Source: UBA5109 sp965661005
Lineage (GTDB): Bacteria > Pseudomonadota > Gammaproteobacteria > Pseudomonadales > Pseudohongiellaceae
DNA length: 64,000 nt
Assembly (NCBI GenBank): GCA_965661005.1
Contig: CBFICB010000001.1
Location: 62,001-126,000, forward strand
Direction of reading: 5' to 3'
The position numbers were made by a program, and so were the translations under genes. Shown here in pieces: positions 61,793 to 64,000 of the stretch; position 1 is the stretch's first letter; every line of letters begins with the position of its first letter. The notes under the pieces are model-generated. The model saw only the letters and a list, made by a program, of their open reading frames with translations, was not told where the DNA came from and did not search any database.

Positions 61793-63816
61793 TGTCTTTG
61801 CTAAGCCCACTATTTTTATTTGCTTTGCTCGGTATCGCTCTGCCTATTTGGCTGCATCGCCTGCAAACAAATGCCACAGAAAGAGAAAAGTTTAGTTCGA
61901 TCATGTTTATGGAGCAGAGTCAGCAGCGTATTCATATTCAACGGAAATTGAAATATCTTTTGTTGATGGCCCTGCGCATACTCTTCCTGATTATATTAGT
62001 GCTCGCTTTTGCCAAGCCCGTCTTTTTTGCAGCACCCGAAGCCGCAGTTACTGAAGATACGACACATCATGTCATTGTCATCGACACCTCTTTTTCAATG
62101 CGCGAAGGGGACAGCTTTGAACAGGCTATTGCACTGGCTCAAGGCTTAGCAGATGAGATGAGTGAAGATGATATTGCCAGTCTTTATACCGCAAGCGGAT
62201 CGGTTCAAACAATTAGTAGTCCAACGGCGGATCCTGCAATAATTCGAAGCAGCCTCAATGATCTTGAACCCGATTTTGGTCGTCTGGATATCGGCGCCAT
62301 GGTAACGGCGCTCAATAGTTTGATAAGCGCTAGTCAGGCTAATTTTATTATTCATTTTATAAGTGATTACCAACAAAGTGGGCAGGCACTTCGTTTTGCA
62401 GACATGGTTCCAGACGTCATTAATGGTCGTCCTGTCAGCCTCAGTATTCATAGGGTAAAAACTGAAGACCTTCCCAACTGGTCCATAGCTTCAGTTGAAG
62501 TTACAGCGGTTGATACTATTCGTGTTGGTATAAAAAACAATAGTGATGCCGATCAGAGCGCAGAGAAAACTGTCACTTTAGTCATTAATGATCTTGTCCA
62601 ACAGAGCCTTACACAAACCATTGCTGCTCCGGCAGATGGCATCAGTTATTTAAGCTTTGAAAATGTAGTCTTTGAAGAAGGCGACAATCGTCTGGACCTT
62701 AACCTAACGCCAAACGATAGTTTGCCTGAAGATGATACTCGCTACACTGTCTTTGACAACTCTCCTCCCGCTCCGGTTATTCTTTTAAGTGCTGATCCGG
62801 AATCCTTGGCCGTTACCTATATTACTACTGCACTGGAAACAGCCCCACGCGGCTACCAGGTTGAACTGCAAAACGTCAATGATTTTGATCCGCGTATTTT
62901 GCAACGTTACCCATGGATAGTCATAGATGACATCGGCGCAATTAATGATTCCCTGGCCCAAAACCTACAAGCATATGTTGATGGTGGGGGTTCGATACTG
63001 GCGGCTGTTGGAGAGCGCGCTCTTGGAGAAACCTCCATACCAATTGGTGGGCAAACTATCGAGGGCAGCCTAAACTTCAGTCGAAATACTTCGTTTACCG
63101 TTCAACGTGTTAATACATCCCACCCGGTTCTAAATGCTTCTGTTGGCTGGAATAACCTCGCCATATCAAGAGCGCTGCCTATCGAAGCTGATGAAAATAG
63201 CAATATTCTGATTAATTTAAATGGTGACATTCCTTTCTTATTGGAACGTAACATCGGCCTCGGTCGCTTCCTTTTATTAAATACCAGTTTGAATAACACC
63301 TGGAGCGATCTACCTGTGAAACCGGTTTTCGTCAGCTTTATTGCAGAAGCAGCCAGACATTTGTCCAATGAAGAACTGCTGATCAAAGAGCAAACCATCA
63401 ATAGCTTCCTGCCGCTTGGACAAAATGGTGGCAACTCTGGCCAAGTTTATAATCCTGCCGGTGACAGTTTGTTATCCTTGGCAGATACTACGCAGGCACA
63501 AAATATTCAGTTACCTGAGACCGGCTATTACAGAATAGTCACCTTGGGTCGCGACATATTGGTAGCGGTCAACCCGGATGCACGCGAATCTAATCTAAGT
63601 CTCATGAACGCACAGGCTCTGCAAAACTGGGAAACCATGGTGTCTGGCAGTGCCGGAAACATAGAATTAATAGATGGTGTTGCTGTCAGCAGTGTTGAAG
63701 AAGAACCTGTTGCTATTGAGATTTGGCGTGTATTATTGATTTTACTTGCTTTAATAGTACTTACCGAGTCCTTATTGGGCAATCGCTATCTGCGGTTCAA
63801 TACGGGGAATACTTAG
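61792..63816 (+). CDS. BatA-like membrane protein with vWA and GATase-like domains
   Basis: 674 aa. Residues 1-85 are the aerotolerance-regulator N-terminus (BatA type) with two helices: LSPLFLFALLGIALPIWLHRL and LLLMALRILFLIILVLAFAKP. A vWA domain follows with MIDAS VIVIDTSFSMREGD, then a beta-rich region and a second glutamine-amidotransferase-like domain (APVILLSADPES to DGGGSILAAVG). A final helix IWRVLLILLALIVLTESLL anchors it. Domain order parallels the first gene of the run (54267), so the two are probably paralogues forming a complex. Confidence 0.88.
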   Translation: MSLLSPLFLFALLGIALPIWLHRLQTNATEREKFSSIMFMEQSQQRIHIQRKLKYLLLMALRILFLIILVLAFAKPVFFAAPEAAVTEDTTHHVIVIDTSFSMREGDSFEQAIALAQGLADEMSEDDIASLYTASGSVQTISSPTADPAIIRSSLNDLEPDFGRLDIGAMVTALNSLISASQANFIIHFISDYQQSGQALRFADMVPDVINGRPVSLSIHRVKTEDLPNWSIASVEVTAVDTIRVGIKNNSDADQSAEKTVTLVINDLVQQSLTQTIAAPADGISYLSFENVVFEEGDNRLDLNLTPNDSLPEDDTRYTVFDNSPPAPVILLSADPESLAVTYITTALETAPRGYQVELQNVNDFDPRILQRYPWIVIDDIGAINDSLAQNLQAYVDGGGSILAAVGERALGETSIPIGGQTIEGSLNFSRNTSFTVQRVNTSHPVLNASVGWNNLAISRALPIEADENSNILINLNGDIPFLLERNIGLGRFLLLNTSLNNTWSDLPVKPVFVSFIAEAARHLSNEELLIKEQTINSFLPLGQNGGNSGQVYNPAGDSLLSLADTTQAQNIQLPETGYYRIVTLGRDILVAVNPDARESNLSLMNAQALQNWETMVSGSAGNIELIDGVAVSSVEEEPVAIEIWRVLLILLALIVLTESLLGNRYLRFNTGNT

Positions 63817-63818
63817 TT

Positions 63819-64000
63819 ATGAAAGCCACTGAAAAGCTTGAACTCTATCTGACGGAGTTTCGCCAGCGCCTTAAAAAATTAGTGATTCTGCAAGGTTTTG
63901 CTGCAATCGCGGCTGTAATATTAGCCGTTTCGCTGATTGCTGCATGGTTCTCGCTTGAGAATGGCTATGCCAGTTCTACAGTGATTTCATTTCGTCTTCT
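63819..64000 (+). CDS. membrane protein, 3' end outside the window (DUF4175-like)
   Basis: ATG at 63819, two bases after the preceding stop, opens MKATEKLELYLTEFRQRLKK and a hydrophobic helix FAAIAAVILAVSLIAAWF. About 60 codons are visible. The combination resembles the start of DUF4175-type proteins that often follow BatA-like genes, but too little is seen to be sure. Confidence 0.6.
   Translation, partial: MKATEKLELYLTEFRQRLKKLVILQGFAAIAAVILAVSLIAAWFSLENGYASSTVISFRL

Noticed and set aside
1..64000. tRNA genes, CRISPR arrays, insertion sequences, phage genes
   Set aside because: None were recognised on reading; no repeat-spacer pattern, transposase or tRNA cloverleaf was seen. A covariance-model tRNA scan would be decisive.

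Overview
This window looks like a chromosomal contig from a gammaproteobacterium, probably marine and free-living. The evidence is gene order and family content. The run rppH-ptsP-lgt-thyA-folA, the engB/polA convergent pair and the ubiK/glnK pair are classic gammaproteobacterial neighbourhoods. Base composition is AT-leaning to balanced by eye. I cannot place it to genus. No rRNA, tRNA, CRISPR array, insertion sequence or prophage was seen.

Layout. 1-5 kb: a truncated EF-hand protein gene, then argA and ilvD. 5-10.5 kb (minus strand): the folA-thyA-lgt-ptsP-rppH block and a stand-alone gcvH. 10.6-13.5 kb: a ferric-iron ABC importer (permease plus binding lipoprotein, no ATPase here) behind a promoter overlapped by a Fur box. 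13.5-16.4 kb: a Ubi-type hydroxylase, rsmE, P-II and ubiK. 16.4-21.7 kb: a fatty-acid beta-oxidation cluster that is visibly damaged, with a thiolase lacking its N-terminal half, an intact FadN-type bifunctional enzyme, and a fadE split by an in-frame TGA. 21.9-29.2 kb (minus): an alginate-export-type porin, cytochrome c5, the dTDP-rhamnose operon rmlDBAC, dsbA and cytochrome c4. 29.5-33.2 kb: engB and polA converge on a candidate Spot 42/ErsA-type small RNA. 33.2-35.7 kb: the zinc importer znuA / znuCB. 35.8-36.5 kb: a decayed acetyltransferase and a small ORF. 36.7-41.1 kb: an amino-compound catabolic module (ornithine-cyclodeaminase-like protein, RidA, FAD amino-acid oxidase, APC permease). 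41.3-45.2 kb: a co-directional run with a fluoroacetate-dehalogenase-like hydrolase, a 2-haloacid dehalogenase, a rhodanese and a RutB-like amidohydrolase. 45.3-54 kb: housekeeping genes (trmB, rpoH, ychJ), membrane proteins and a tandemly duplicated pair of small membrane-protein genes with one copy frameshifted. 54.3-64 kb: a seven-gene operon-like run around a MoxR ATPase, with two vWA/glutamine-amidotransferase-like membrane proteins, a caspase-like protein lacking the catalytic cysteine, a TPR-metalloprotease and a DUF58 protein. It runs off the window end.

Most interesting points: (1) PolA has the E. coli 3'-5' exonuclease aspartates D355, D424 and D501 replaced by Ala, Met and Asn, so Pol I is predicted not to proofread. 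(2) A Spot 42/ErsA-like RNA with a sigma-E-type promoter lies between polA and engB. (3) The MoxR/vWA/pseudo-caspase/metalloprotease operon is the best candidate for an undescribed system. (4) Two unrelated dehalogenase families sit side by side, each with a complete catalytic residue set. (5) Several genes carry single lesions (nonsense, frameshift, truncation), which is either real erosion or assembly/sequencing error.
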